Assembly (NCBI GenBank): GCA_045541455.1
Contig: JAZQJA010000019.1
Span: forward strand, 1-64,000
Reading direction: 5' to 3'
DNA length: 64,000 nucleotides
Source: RGIG9041 sp045541455
GTDB lineage: Bacteria > Bacillota > Clostridia > Oscillospirales > QAKW01
Shown here: positions 32,497 through 40,318 of the stretch, piece after piece
How positions within the stretch are numbered: the stretch's first letter is position 1
How the letters are laid out: every line of letters begins with the position of its first letter
Translations under genes and position numbers: made by a program
The notes under the pieces: model-generated
What the model was told of the DNA's origin: nothing
Seen by the model: only the letters and a program-made list of their open reading frames with translations
Database searches by the model: none

Positions 32497-33411
32497 GTGA
32501 AAAACATATTTAAATCGTTTGTTGCTATACTGTTAATGCTTTTACTGTTCTTATCCTCTTGTGAATCTAAAGTGCCAAGCAGTCTTAAAGAAAAATATCC
32601 TAATTCTTTAATAGAAAAAGAATTATGGGGATATTCGGTAGTTTCCAAATTTGATAATTTTGACTGGCTTGAAATTACAGATGTTAATACATCTGCAGGC
32701 AGTATAGACCGTAGGGTTTATGAAAGTTTTGATGAAATATATTCTGAATATTCAGCCGTGTCTACCAAAGTTTTTTTGGGTAAAAAAACAGGAGAGTCAA
32801 AGCAGTATATACCTATAGATAAAACAGATTATGTAAATGGGATATATTTTACTGAAAGTGTTGTAGAAGTAATCGAACCGTATTTTGGGGATATTACAAC
32901 CGGACAAAAATTAATTTACAGAGAATTGTTTGCTGTATTTGCTGATGAAAACGGAAATAAAAAGATTAATGGTGTAGAAAAACCTGTAGGAGATGAAGAA
33001 AGAATTTTCGTTGTGGGAGCGTCAGGAAATGCTGAGCTATATGAAAACGAAGCACAGCACCTTTCTATAGATGGACCGTATTATACCGATATATCGAAAT
33101 ATGAAAACTTAAACCGTGAACTGTATAGAAGTGAAGTGATAGCCAAAGCGTTTATAGAAAAATATTATATAAACAAAGATACTGCAGTTGATAAGGTACA
33201 ACTTGCAAAATATATAGCTCATCGTAAAAAAGAAAGTATAAAAAAGAAAATTGACACTTTATCTAAAGAGGAACTTTCAAAATATGAAATGTTAACTGAT
33301 ACTTTAAAAGAAGAAAATGCTACTTATTCACAACTTAAAGAGTTTCTTACAGACAAAGAAGTGGAGTCTATTGAAAATATTGCAAAAAGGTACGGCGAAA
33401 TAAAAAAGTGA
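32497..33411 (+). CDS. Lipoprotein C, diverged relative of A and B
   Basis: 304 aa from GTG 32497 (AAAGGAG 8 nt upstream; another GTG at 32488 overlaps the RBS). Lipobox FLSSC. Central part ESVVEVIEPYFGDITTGQKL, YRELFAVFADENG and ERIFVVGASGN repeats the layout of A and B, with F for Y in the GE/IL strand. The C-terminal region is a long charged helix pair (HRKKESIKKKIDTLSKEELS). It lies 22 nt after lipoprotein B, one operon. Its stop codon forms the edge of the MITE-like element that follows. Confidence 0.75.
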   Translation: MKNIFKSFVAILLMLLLFLSSCESKVPSSLKEKYPNSLIEKELWGYSVVSKFDNFDWLEITDVNTSAGSIDRRVYESFDEIYSEYSAVSTKVFLGKKTGESKQYIPIDKTDYVNGIYFTESVVEVIEPYFGDITTGQKLIYRELFAVFADENGNKKINGVEKPVGDEERIFVVGASGNAELYENEAQHLSIDGPYYTDISKYENLNRELYRSEVIAKAFIEKYYINKDTAVDKVQLAKYIAHRKKESIKKKIDTLSKEELSKYEMLTDTLKEENATYSQLKEFLTDKEVESIENIAKRYGEIKK

Positions 33412-33782
33412 GATGCTTGCGAGACTTCTCATAAGGAAGTCTCGCAGTTTTATTCGCCAAAGGCGAGTGATATTGCTTCGCAGTTATATGATGCTTTCGC
33501 ATCGTGATATTGTCCTACGGACAGTTTTTAGGGCGAATAAAATATCACTGCGACCAGAGGGAGTAATATCACTTTCACAAAGTGAAAATATCACTCTTTG
33601 CACAGCAAAGAATATCACTTATCTTTCTTGTTTGTTGTTAAAAGGGTTTGGGTATCACCCAAAAAGAAGCATTTGTACTTACAAATGCGATGCTGGTTCT
33701 TTCCGATAAGCATAAGAAAAGCCTCGATGAATTTCATCGAGGCTTTAATCATCCTTATGAGAAGCACCCTTTTGCATCTCAC
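33408..33782. mobile_element. MITE-like element with terminal inverted repeats and hairpin array
   Basis: About 375 bp with imperfect terminal inverted repeats: GTGAGATGC-N8-CTTCTCATAAGGA (33408-33437) against its complement at 33752-33782. Inside lie GTGATATT at 33467 and 33504 and its complement AATATCAC at 33541, 33565, 33587 and 33611, separated by tiny hairpins (TCGCC-aaa-GGCGA, GATGC-tttc-GCATC, GTCC-tac-GGAC, TTCAC-aaa-GTGAA, CTTTGC-aca-GCAAAG). A nested inverted pair (33448-33458 / 33532-33542) and further hairpins at 33647-33663 and 33669-33688 follow. No convincing gene. It overlaps the lipoprotein C stop and ends just before the NahK-like gene stop. Confidence 0.7.
33718..33746. 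terminator. Terminator inside the MITE-like element
   Basis: Perfect 14-bp stem AAAGCCTCGATGAA / TTCATCGAGGCTTT. Serves as the stop signal between the convergent lipoprotein C and NahK-like genes. Confidence 0.85.
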
Positions 33783-33790
33783 TTTTAAAT

Positions 33791-34834
33791 TTACGGACGG
33801 TATTTATTTACTATCTCAAGCATTTTATCTTTGTTTTGTTCCATTTCGTACACAAGTTTTAACTGTGTATGACAGCGGTCGAGATTATGCTCGGGATATG
33901 CTGTTTTAAAGTATGTATCACCGTCAAGATAGTCGGTTAAAAACCTAACACCGCATTCGTATGTCATCATAATTGCGCCGTGCGGTAAAAGTTTAATTTC
34001 GTCATCGGTAAGAGCGTTACCCACACCCTCGAAATAGCCTTTGACATACGCTTCAAAAAGGTCTAGTGAAAAGTGCACTTTGTCAAGGTCTTTTTCGTCC
34101 TCTTTGGCGGTTGATGCACCAAAACGGATAGCGTCGCCAAAATCGTTAATCGAAAGGCCGGGCATTACGGTATCAAGGTCAATAACGCAAGCGCCCTTGC
34201 CTGTTTTCTCATCAAGCAAAACATTGTTAAGTTTTGTGTCGTTGTGGGTTACGCGAAGCGGTAAAACAACACCCGTTTCAATATCCTTTTCACGAGCAAG
34301 ACAAAACTCAATTTCTTTTAAAACGCTGTCTTTTCTGCCGGCTTTGTTAGCCTTCACCGCATTTTTCAGGTTTGAAAGACGCCACATTGTATTGTGAAAG
34401 TCTTTAATTGTTTCGTTTAATGTATCAACGGGGAAACCTGCAAGTTTTTTCTGAAAACTGCCGAATGCAACGGCACTTTCATAAAAATCATCAGCGTTTC
34501 TTGCACTGTCAAGCGCGATAACATTATCAATGTAAACAGACAGTCTGTAACAACCGCTGTCGCACTTAAAGTACTTTTTACCGTCTTTTGTGCGTACATA
34601 CACAATAGTTTTATCGTTTGGATAATTTGCTTTAAGATACTCTGTTACAGCAAATAAGTTATCCATAAGTTCGTCGGGGTTTTTGAAAACATTGGTGTTG
34701 ATTTTTTGAAAGGTGTACTTTTCACAGCAGGTTTCAACAAGACAGGTGTCGTTGATGTGACCGTTGCCGAGCGGGGAAATGCTTTTGATTTCACCTTTCA
34801 AATCAAACTGTTTTAAAATATCTCTTACTTCCAT
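33791..34834 (-). CDS. N-acetylhexosamine 1-kinase-like phosphotransferase
   Basis: 347-residue aminoglycoside-phosphotransferase-fold kinase closely resembling bifidobacterial NahK, which makes GlcNAc-1-P or GalNAc-1-P with ATP. Shared blocks: PLGNGHINDTCLV; QKINTNVFKNPDELMDN; the catalytic loop VTHNDTKLNNVLLD; the metal-binding VIDLDTVMPG; and FGDAIRFGASTAKEDEKDL. Downstream partner of a sugar-nucleotidyltransferase (10-nt overlap), so the pair could turn free hexosamine into a UDP-sugar. Substrate choice is inferred from similarity I remember, not measured. Confidence 0.85.
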   Translation of the reverse strand: MEVRDILKQFDLKGEIKSISPLGNGHINDTCLVETCCEKYTFQKINTNVFKNPDELMDNLFAVTEYLKANYPNDKTIVYVRTKDGKKYFKCDSGCYRLSVYIDNVIALDSARNADDFYESAVAFGSFQKKLAGFPVDTLNETIKDFHNTMWRLSNLKNAVKANKAGRKDSVLKEIEFCLAREKDIETGVVLPLRVTHNDTKLNNVLLDEKTGKGACVIDLDTVMPGLSINDFGDAIRFGASTAKEDEKDLDKVHFSLDLFEAYVKGYFEGVGNALTDDEIKLLPHGAIMMTYECGVRFLTDYLDGDTYFKTAYPEHNLDRCHTQLKLVYEMEQNKDKMLEIVNKYRP

Positions 34835-35742
34835 AATATATCGGGATATACTCCGTTGTCCTTTAAAGATTGAATGCCTGCAGCAACCTTGGGTTTATCT
34901 TCGGCATAAGTAACACCGTACCATTTGTCTGGTGTGTTGAGCACGTCGACCTCGGCTATACCGTCTTTTAACATACCGTCAACGGCAAAAGGAAGGAAAA
35001 ATTCACCTTTAAGCGGGTTTGTCTTAGCGGTTTCATCAAGAAAAGCAGGGAATCTTCTTTCAAGCTCATTTATGAAGTCGCTGTCATAACCCCACATATT
35101 CATCGAAGCCACACTGTCACCGGGCAGTGAAACATAAGTTTTACCGTCGTCTTCGGTGTATTTTGCGTTTTCACCGTCAATTTCGATATGAGTGCGCTCG
35201 TCAATTTTTTTGAGTTTACCGTCTTCTACAACACAGATACCGCGTGAAACATAACCGTTGTCGGTAAGTGTGTTTGAAAGTCTGTAACCGATAAGCGCGA
35301 TTGAGTGTTTGTCCGATTTTTTGTCGGTTGTAAGGTAGTCATAAACAACTTTGTATGCTGTAGGACCGTAATAGTCGTCAGAGTTAATAACAGCAAACGG
35401 GCCGTCGATAACATCTTTACAACAAAGGATGGCGTGAGCGGTGCCCCACGGTTTTACACGGCCTTCGGGAACGCTGTAGCCCTTGGGAAGTTTGTCAAGT
35501 TCCTGATAAACATAATCAACTTTAATATACTTTGAAATTCTGTCACCAATGGAATCTTTAAACTCCTTTTCAATTTCATGCTTGATAACAAAAACAACCT
35601 TTTCAAAGCCTGCTTTTATTGCATCGTAAATTGAAAAGTCAATAATAAGGTTTCCGTGGCTGTCAATGGGGTCGATTTGTTTAAGACCGCCGTAACGGCT
35701 GCCCATGCCTGCCGCCATAACTACAAGTGTCGGTTTTGCCAT
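34825..35742 (-). CDS. Sugar-1-phosphate nucleotidyltransferase
   Basis: 305-residue NTP_transferase protein. N-terminal nucleotide-binding signature MAAGMGSRYGGLKQIDPI; acidic metal-site region INSDDYYGPTAY; GEFFLPFAVDGML and VTYAEDKPKV near the C-terminus. It transfers an NMP to a sugar-1-phosphate. First in a two-gene operon with the NahK-like kinase, so GlcNAc-1-P or GalNAc-1-P is the likely acceptor (inference). RBS AAGGAG is 9 nt before the ATG. Confidence 0.85.
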   Translation of the reverse strand: MAKPTLVVMAAGMGSRYGGLKQIDPIDSHGNLIIDFSIYDAIKAGFEKVVFVIKHEIEKEFKDSIGDRISKYIKVDYVYQELDKLPKGYSVPEGRVKPWGTAHAILCCKDVIDGPFAVINSDDYYGPTAYKVVYDYLTTDKKSDKHSIALIGYRLSNTLTDNGYVSRGICVVEDGKLKKIDERTHIEIDGENAKYTEDDGKTYVSLPGDSVASMNMWGYDSDFINELERRFPAFLDETAKTNPLKGEFFLPFAVDGMLKDGIAEVDVLNTPDKWYGVTYAEDKPKVAAGIQSLKDNGVYPDILWK

Positions 35743-35900
35743 GATAAATATCTCCTTTTTAGGTTATTTATTATGTCTTTATTATACCACGCACTTTTTT
35801 CAATTACAACAACAAAAACCTTTATTATACAAATAAAGACCTATCTTGTTGACTTTGAATTTTAAAGTTGTTATAATCATACTTTAAGGAAGTGATATTT

Positions 35901-36446
35901 ATGGCTATTATAGGCGGTCTTAACAGCGTGCCCGACGTTAAGGTGCTTGTTCTTTATATTTTAAACTATGCAGGCATCCCCCTTTCAAAAGATAATATTA
36001 TAAACATTGGGCTTGATGCAGGCACCGCGGCATATTTTGATTTGGCGCAGGCAATTGATGAAATGTTGATTACAGGCCTTATTGATATAACATCTACAAA
36101 AACGCCCGACATTTTGCGTATAACGGAAATGGGCAGACAAACGCTTTTGATGTTTGAAAAAACATTACCGCACAGTATCCGCCGTAAAAACCAGTCGGCA
36201 CTTTTAAAACTGCTTGCGGATATTGAGCGCAGTAAAAGCGTAAAAAGCGATATTATTAAAAAACAAAACGGCTATGAAGCGGTGTGCACTCTGCTTGACG
36301 GTGAGGACACCTTGCTGGAATACCGCTTGTTTGTTCCCACTCAAATTCAGGCACAAATGGTGGTTGACCAGTTTACCAAAAACCCAACAGACAAGTATAA
36401 AAATATTTTGCAACTTTTAATAGACGAAAAACTTTTTGAGGAATAA
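35901..36446 (+). CDS. DUF4364 family winged-helix protein
   Basis: 181 aa. I start at ATG 35901, 10 nt after AAGGA; the GTG at 35892 is too close. VLVLYILNYAGIPLSKDNII, YFDLAQAIDEMLITGLIDI and ILRITEMGRQTLLMFE form a winged-helix layout like PadR/DUF4364 regulators. A mixed C-terminal domain follows (TLLEYRLFVPTQIQAQMVVD). DUF4364 genes are common in Clostridia, with no firm function. Two nt before the thioredoxin-fold gene, so co-transcribed. Confidence 0.82.
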   Translation: MAIIGGLNSVPDVKVLVLYILNYAGIPLSKDNIINIGLDAGTAAYFDLAQAIDEMLITGLIDITSTKTPDILRITEMGRQTLLMFEKTLPHSIRRKNQSALLKLLADIERSKSVKSDIIKKQNGYEAVCTLLDGEDTLLEYRLFVPTQIQAQMVVDQFTKNPTDKYKNILQLLIDEKLFEE

Positions 36447-36448
36447 AA

Positions 36449-36952
36449 ATGAACAGAGTCCGTAACTTTTTAATATGCATCGGCGTGGCACTTGTGTGCG
36501 TGTGTGCTTATCTTTTGGTGTCGGTTTTAACAAAATCGCCAGAGCCGGCGCTTGATTTTAGCGCTGCAACCGCATCGGGAGAGGTTATCTCCCTTTCCGA
36601 TAACTTTCAAAAACGCGCTACAGTTTTAATTTTTATCGACCCTGAGGTCGAAGGCTCACTTTTAGTGCTTGATAAAGTTATGCAAAATGCAGGTGCGGCA
36701 GAGGTTTTGGCAATCTCGGTAAGTTCGTTGCCGGTAGATGAACAGAAAAAACTTTTAAACGAAAAAGCGCTCGCTTTGAACAAACTGTGCTTTGAAGGAA
36801 GCGAAGCAATTGAAACTTATAACATCGGCAACGCACCGATAACTTATTTTATAGACATTGACGGTCTTGTTCAAAACGCTTTTGTCGGCAATATCAAAGA
36901 AGAAACAATTGTAAAATATATAGAAAAAATAACAGAGAAATCCGCAAATTAA
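36449..36952 (+). CDS. Membrane-anchored thioredoxin-fold protein lacking the active-site cysteines
   Basis: 167 aa. One N-terminal membrane anchor (FLICIGVALVCVCAYLLVSV). Extracytoplasmic redoxin-like domain: LDFSAATASGEVISLSDNF, ATVLIFIDPEVEGSLLVLDK, and the cis-Pro strand NAPITYFIDIDGLVQNAFVG. At the place of the usual CxxC (after FIDP) the sequence is EVEG, so it cannot do thiol-disulfide exchange. Probably a binding or scaffold protein; role unknown. Its stop codon lies within a terminator hairpin. Confidence 0.75.
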   Translation: MNRVRNFLICIGVALVCVCAYLLVSVLTKSPEPALDFSAATASGEVISLSDNFQKRATVLIFIDPEVEGSLLVLDKVMQNAGAAEVLAISVSSLPVDEQKKLLNEKALALNKLCFEGSEAIETYNIGNAPITYFIDIDGLVQNAFVGNIKEETIVKYIEKITEKSAN

Positions 36953-36963
36953 CTGCGGATTTC
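36937..36963 (+). terminator. Terminator overlapping the end of the thioredoxin-fold gene
   Basis: Stem GAAATCCGCA / TGCGGATTTC with a 7-nt loop containing the stop codon, followed by a T-rich stretch. Confidence 0.8.
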
Positions 36964-36976
36964 TTATCTTTTTATA

Positions 36977-37005
36977 TTGACTTTTACGCATTAGCGTGTT
37001 ATCAT
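36977..37005 (+). promoter_or_regulatory. his operon promoter with internal palindrome
   Basis: TTGACT (36977-36982), 17-nt spacer, TATCAT (37000-37005). The spacer contains ACGC-ATTA-GCGT (36986-36997), a likely operator for the TrpR-like regulator encoded first in the operon. Binding there would block RNA polymerase. Confidence 0.7.
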
Positions 37006-37039
37006 ACTAAAGTAAAACATAAAAACGGAGAGAGTAATT

Positions 37040-37321
37040 ATGGATATTTTTCATACAGAGGGTGGCGAGCTTTTAATAAAAGCGTTACTGTCGCTTGAAA
37101 ATGAGCAGGAATGTATAGATTTTTTAGAGGACCTTTTAACCACAAAAGAAATGCTTGATATGTCACAGCGAATGGTTGTTGCAAAACTTTTGTCGGAAGA
37201 CAATGTGTATAACAAAATAGTTGCACAAACGGGGGCGAGTTCTGCCACCGTTACCCGCGTAAACCGTAGTTATAAATATGGTAACGGCGGTTATAAAAAA
37301 GTATTATCGAGGATTAAATAG
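37040..37321 (+). CDS. TrpR-like regulator of histidine biosynthesis (YerC/HisR type)
   Basis: 93-residue all-helical TrpR/YerC-family protein. The HTH is seen in KIVAQTGASSATVTRVNRS, preceded by LLTTKEMLDMSQRMVVAKLL. This family often sits at the head of his operons in Clostridia and is thought to repress them in response to histidine. It is the first gene here, 2 nt before hisZ, and a palindrome lies between -35 and -10. Ligand control is inference. RBS GGAGAGAG. Confidence 0.88.
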   Translation: MDIFHTEGGELLIKALLSLENEQECIDFLEDLLTTKEMLDMSQRMVVAKLLSEDNVYNKIVAQTGASSATVTRVNRSYKYGNGGYKKVLSRIK

Positions 37322-37323
37322 AA

Positions 37324-38397
37324 ATGCAAAACAGTTTTTTAAGGCCGTCGGAAAAGGCGGTGTATGACCTTCGTGCGCTTTACCGCACATACGGTTACAG
37401 ATATTATAAAGTAAGCCGTTTTGAAGAGTATGATTTATATGCGAAAAACAAAAGTTTTCTTGCTGATAAAAACGTACTCACCTTTACTGATACTGACGGA
37501 CGGCTTATGGCGTTAAAGCCCGACGTTACGCTGTCCATTATAAAAAATACCGATGTTATGTCGGGAATGCAAAAGGTGTTTTATAACGAGCAGGTTTACC
37601 GCACAAACGGCGGCGGATTTTGTGAAATTATGCAAACGGGGCTGGAATGTATAGGTGATATTGACTTATACTCTACAGCCGAGGTAATAAACCTTGCCTA
37701 TAAAAGCCTTGAACTTATAAACGAAGATTTCATAATAGATTTGTCGCACATGGGCTTTGTTTTGGGGCTTGTTTCAAACCTCACGCAAGACGAGTCGGTG
37801 TCGCGCCGACTTACAAATGCGGTAAGTGACAAAAACACAGCCGAAATACAGGCAGTGTGTCAGAAAATCGGGGCAGACCCCAAACCGCTTTGCACATTGG
37901 CAATGCTTTACGGTACATCTGAATATTGCCTTGACCAAATGAAACAGCTTATTGTAAATGATAAAATGCAAAGTGCGTGGCAAGAACTTTATGACATAAC
38001 CGAAATTTTAAAGCAACAGGGTATTTATAAAAATATCCGCCTTGACTTTTCAGTTATAAACGATATGAGATACTATAACGGCATTATTTTCCGCGGCTTT
38101 ATAAATGGAGTATGGGGCAGCGTGCTTTCGGGCGGAAGATATGATAATCTTATGCTGTGTATGGGCAAAAACTGCGGCGCAATTGGTTTTGCGGTGTATC
38201 TTGATAAACTTGACAGACTGCTTATGCAAAAAAGCGAAACTGATGTTGATATACTTCTTGTTTATGAAAAAGGCACTCCACCGGTTGTTGTTGCAAAAGA
38301 GGTGCAAAAATTGTCACAGGGTAATAAAACCGTGCGTGCCCAGTGCGGCGAAAAGACAGACTTGCGTGTCGGCACCGTCATAAAAATGGAGGTGTAA
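37324..38397 (+). CDS. hisZ: ATP phosphoribosyltransferase regulatory subunit HisZ
   Basis: 357-residue histidyl-tRNA-synthetase paralog without tRNA-charging function; it forms the hetero-octamer with short HisG and confers histidine feedback. Class II motifs persist: YDLRALYRTYGYRYY, FTDTDGRLMALKPDVTLSII, VFYNEQVYRTNGGG; and the C-terminal GGRYDNLMLCMGKNCGAIGF. No anticodon-binding domain is present. Coupled to hisG (3-nt gap). Its presence fits the short HisG. Confidence 0.95.
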   Translation: MQNSFLRPSEKAVYDLRALYRTYGYRYYKVSRFEEYDLYAKNKSFLADKNVLTFTDTDGRLMALKPDVTLSIIKNTDVMSGMQKVFYNEQVYRTNGGGFCEIMQTGLECIGDIDLYSTAEVINLAYKSLELINEDFIIDLSHMGFVLGLVSNLTQDESVSRRLTNAVSDKNTAEIQAVCQKIGADPKPLCTLAMLYGTSEYCLDQMKQLIVNDKMQSAWQELYDITEILKQQGIYKNIRLDFSVINDMRYYNGIIFRGFINGVWGSVLSGGRYDNLMLCMGKNCGAIGFAVYLDKLDRLLMQKSETDVDILLVYEKGTPPVVVAKEVQKLSQGNKTVRAQCGEKTDLRVGTVIKMEV

Positions 38398-38400
38398 GCG

Positions 38401-39036
38401 ATGACAGATAAATTTATAAATGTCGCTTTGCCAAAAGGCAGGCTGGGTGAAAAAGCATACTCCATTTTTGAAAAAGCAGGGCTTGAATGTCCATCTATTA
38501 AAGAAGAAAACCGCAAACTCATTTTTGAAAATATCGAAAAAGGTGTTCGTTATTTTTGGGTAAAACCGTCAGATGTCGCAATTTATGTAGAAAAAGGTGC
38601 GGCAGATGTGGGTGTGTGCGGTAAGGATATTTTGTCAGAATACTCGCCCGATGTTTACGAACTGTGCGACCTTGGTATCGGCAAATGCAAAATGGCGGTG
38701 GCTTCAAAGCGTGATTTTCGCGATAATCCCGAAATGGCGCTGCGCGTTGCAACAAAGTTTCCCAATATTGCAAAACGCTATTACTCCGATAAAAGCCGTG
38801 AAATTGAAATAATAAAACTAAACGGTTCAATCGAACTTGCACCCCTTTTAAATCTTTCAGATGTAATTGTCGATATTGTCGAAACGGGTAAAACTTTACT
38901 TGAAAACGACCTTGTTCCGTTTGAAACTGTTGAGCAAATAAGTGCTCGGCTTATTTCAAACAAGGTAAGTTACAAATTTAAAAACAAAGAGATTACACAA
39001 CTTTTAGAAAAGGTTAACCAAATTTGCAAGGACTGA
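38401..39036 (+). CDS. hisG: ATP phosphoribosyltransferase catalytic subunit (short form)
   Basis: 211-residue HisG(S) that joins ATP and PRPP, the first step of histidine synthesis. Motifs: NVALPKGRLGEKAYSIFEKA; GAADVGVCGKDIL; the PRPP loop DIVETGKTLLENDL. It lacks the C-terminal ACT-like regulatory domain of long HisG, so it depends on HisZ next door. Confidence 0.96.
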   Translation: MTDKFINVALPKGRLGEKAYSIFEKAGLECPSIKEENRKLIFENIEKGVRYFWVKPSDVAIYVEKGAADVGVCGKDILSEYSPDVYELCDLGIGKCKMAVASKRDFRDNPEMALRVATKFPNIAKRYYSDKSREIEIIKLNGSIELAPLLNLSDVIVDIVETGKTLLENDLVPFETVEQISARLISNKVSYKFKNKEITQLLEKVNQICKD

Positions 39037-39040
39037 TAAA

Positions 39041-40318
39041 ATGATTAAAATAATTAACTATAGCGAAATGGATAAAAACGACCTCTTTATAAGAGACGTT
39101 GCCGTAACACAGGTTGGCGATATTGTGTCGGATATTATAAACGATGTCAAAGTGCGCGGGGACGCGGCACTTATTGACTATGCCAAAAAGTTTGATAAAG
39201 CAACGCTTGAGTGTGTTGAGGTAACTACCGCCGAAATCGAAACGGCTATGGCACAAGTTTCTCCTGAACTTATCCGCGTGCTTGAAACGGCGGCAAATAA
39301 TATTAAAGAATTTCATAAAAACCAGTTAAAAAGCGGGTTTATTTGTGAGCGCGGTGACGGCATTGTAACAGGTCAGCGCGTGTTGCCTATCGAGCGGGTG
39401 GGGCTTTACGTTCCCGGTGGCACAGCCGCTTATCCGTCATCAGTGCTTATGAACTGCGTTCCTGCAAAACTTGCAGGCTGTCCACTTATCGTTATGACAA
39501 CACCGCCACTTGCAGACGGCACGGTAAACCCCAATATTCTCGCTGCTGCTAAAATTGCAGGCGTTGACAGAATTTTTAAAGCAGGCGGTGCGCAGGCGGT
39601 TGCCGCGCTTGCTTACGGTACGCAAACAGTGCCCTGCGTTGATAAAATTGTAGGTCCTGGCAATGCATTCGTTGCCGAGGCAAAACGGCAGGTGTTTGGT
39701 AAAGTTGCAATTGATATGATTGCAGGACCGAGTGAAATACTTGTAGTTGCTGATAAAAACAGTAACCCCGCATTCGTTGCGGCAGACTTGCTTTCGCAGG
39801 CAGAACACGACAAAATGGCATCGGCAGTACTGGTAACAGACAGTTTACAACTGGCGCGCGCTGTAAGCGAACAACTCGAAAAACAGATACCAATGCTCTC
39901 ACGCGCCGAAATTGCCCGTACATCTATTGATAATAACGGTAAAATTATTGTTGCAGACGATATCGTCTGTGCTGTGGACATTGCAAACGAACTTGCACCC
40001 GAACATCTTGAAATTTGTACCGATTCTCCGTTTGACCTTTTACCTAAAATCAAAAATGCAGGCTCGGTATTTTTGGGTAGATACTGTCCCGAGGCTATCG
40101 GTGACTATTACTCAGGTGCAAACCATACTCTGCCTACAAGCGGTACGGCTCGTTTTTCAAGCCCCTTGTCAGTTGACGATTTCGTTAAAAAGACACAGTA
40201 TACTTATTACACCAAAGACGCGCTTGAAAAGGTTTACCGCGATGTAGATATGTTTGCAAAAGCAGAAGGCCTTACAGCACACGCAAAAAGTGCAACCATT
40301 CGTTTTGAGGAGGAATAA
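39041..40318 (+). CDS. hisD: Histidinol dehydrogenase
   Basis: 425-residue zinc- and NAD-dependent enzyme for the last two oxidations, histidinol to histidine. Motifs: YVPGGTAAYPSSVLMN; GGAQAVAALAYGTQTVP; DMIAGPSEILVVAD; DLLSQAEHDKMASAVL (catalytic/zinc Gln-His) and GDYYSGANHTLPTSG. Full length. Adjoins hisC with a 1-nt overlap (TAATG). Confidence 0.97.
   Translation: MIKIINYSEMDKNDLFIRDVAVTQVGDIVSDIINDVKVRGDAALIDYAKKFDKATLECVEVTTAEIETAMAQVSPELIRVLETAANNIKEFHKNQLKSGFICERGDGIVTGQRVLPIERVGLYVPGGTAAYPSSVLMNCVPAKLAGCPLIVMTTPPLADGTVNPNILAAAKIAGVDRIFKAGGAQAVAALAYGTQTVPCVDKIVGPGNAFVAEAKRQVFGKVAIDMIAGPSEILVVADKNSNPAFVAADLLSQAEHDKMASAVLVTDSLQLARAVSEQLEKQIPMLSRAEIARTSIDNNGKIIVADDIVCAVDIANELAPEHLEICTDSPFDLLPKIKNAGSVFLGRYCPEAIGDYYSGANHTLPTSGTARFSSPLSVDDFVKKTQYTYYTKDALEKVYRDVDMFAKAEGLTAHAKSATIRFEEE

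Noticed and set aside
33467..33618. Possible CRISPR array from repeated AATATCAC
   Set aside because: Repeat is only 8 bp, occurs in both orientations, and the spacers are short hairpins; no cas genes.
33413..33909. 98- and 103-codon frames in the hairpin array
   Set aside because: Their translations are simply the repeat units (Arg/Ser-rich, no RBS), and the second runs antisense into the NahK-like gene.
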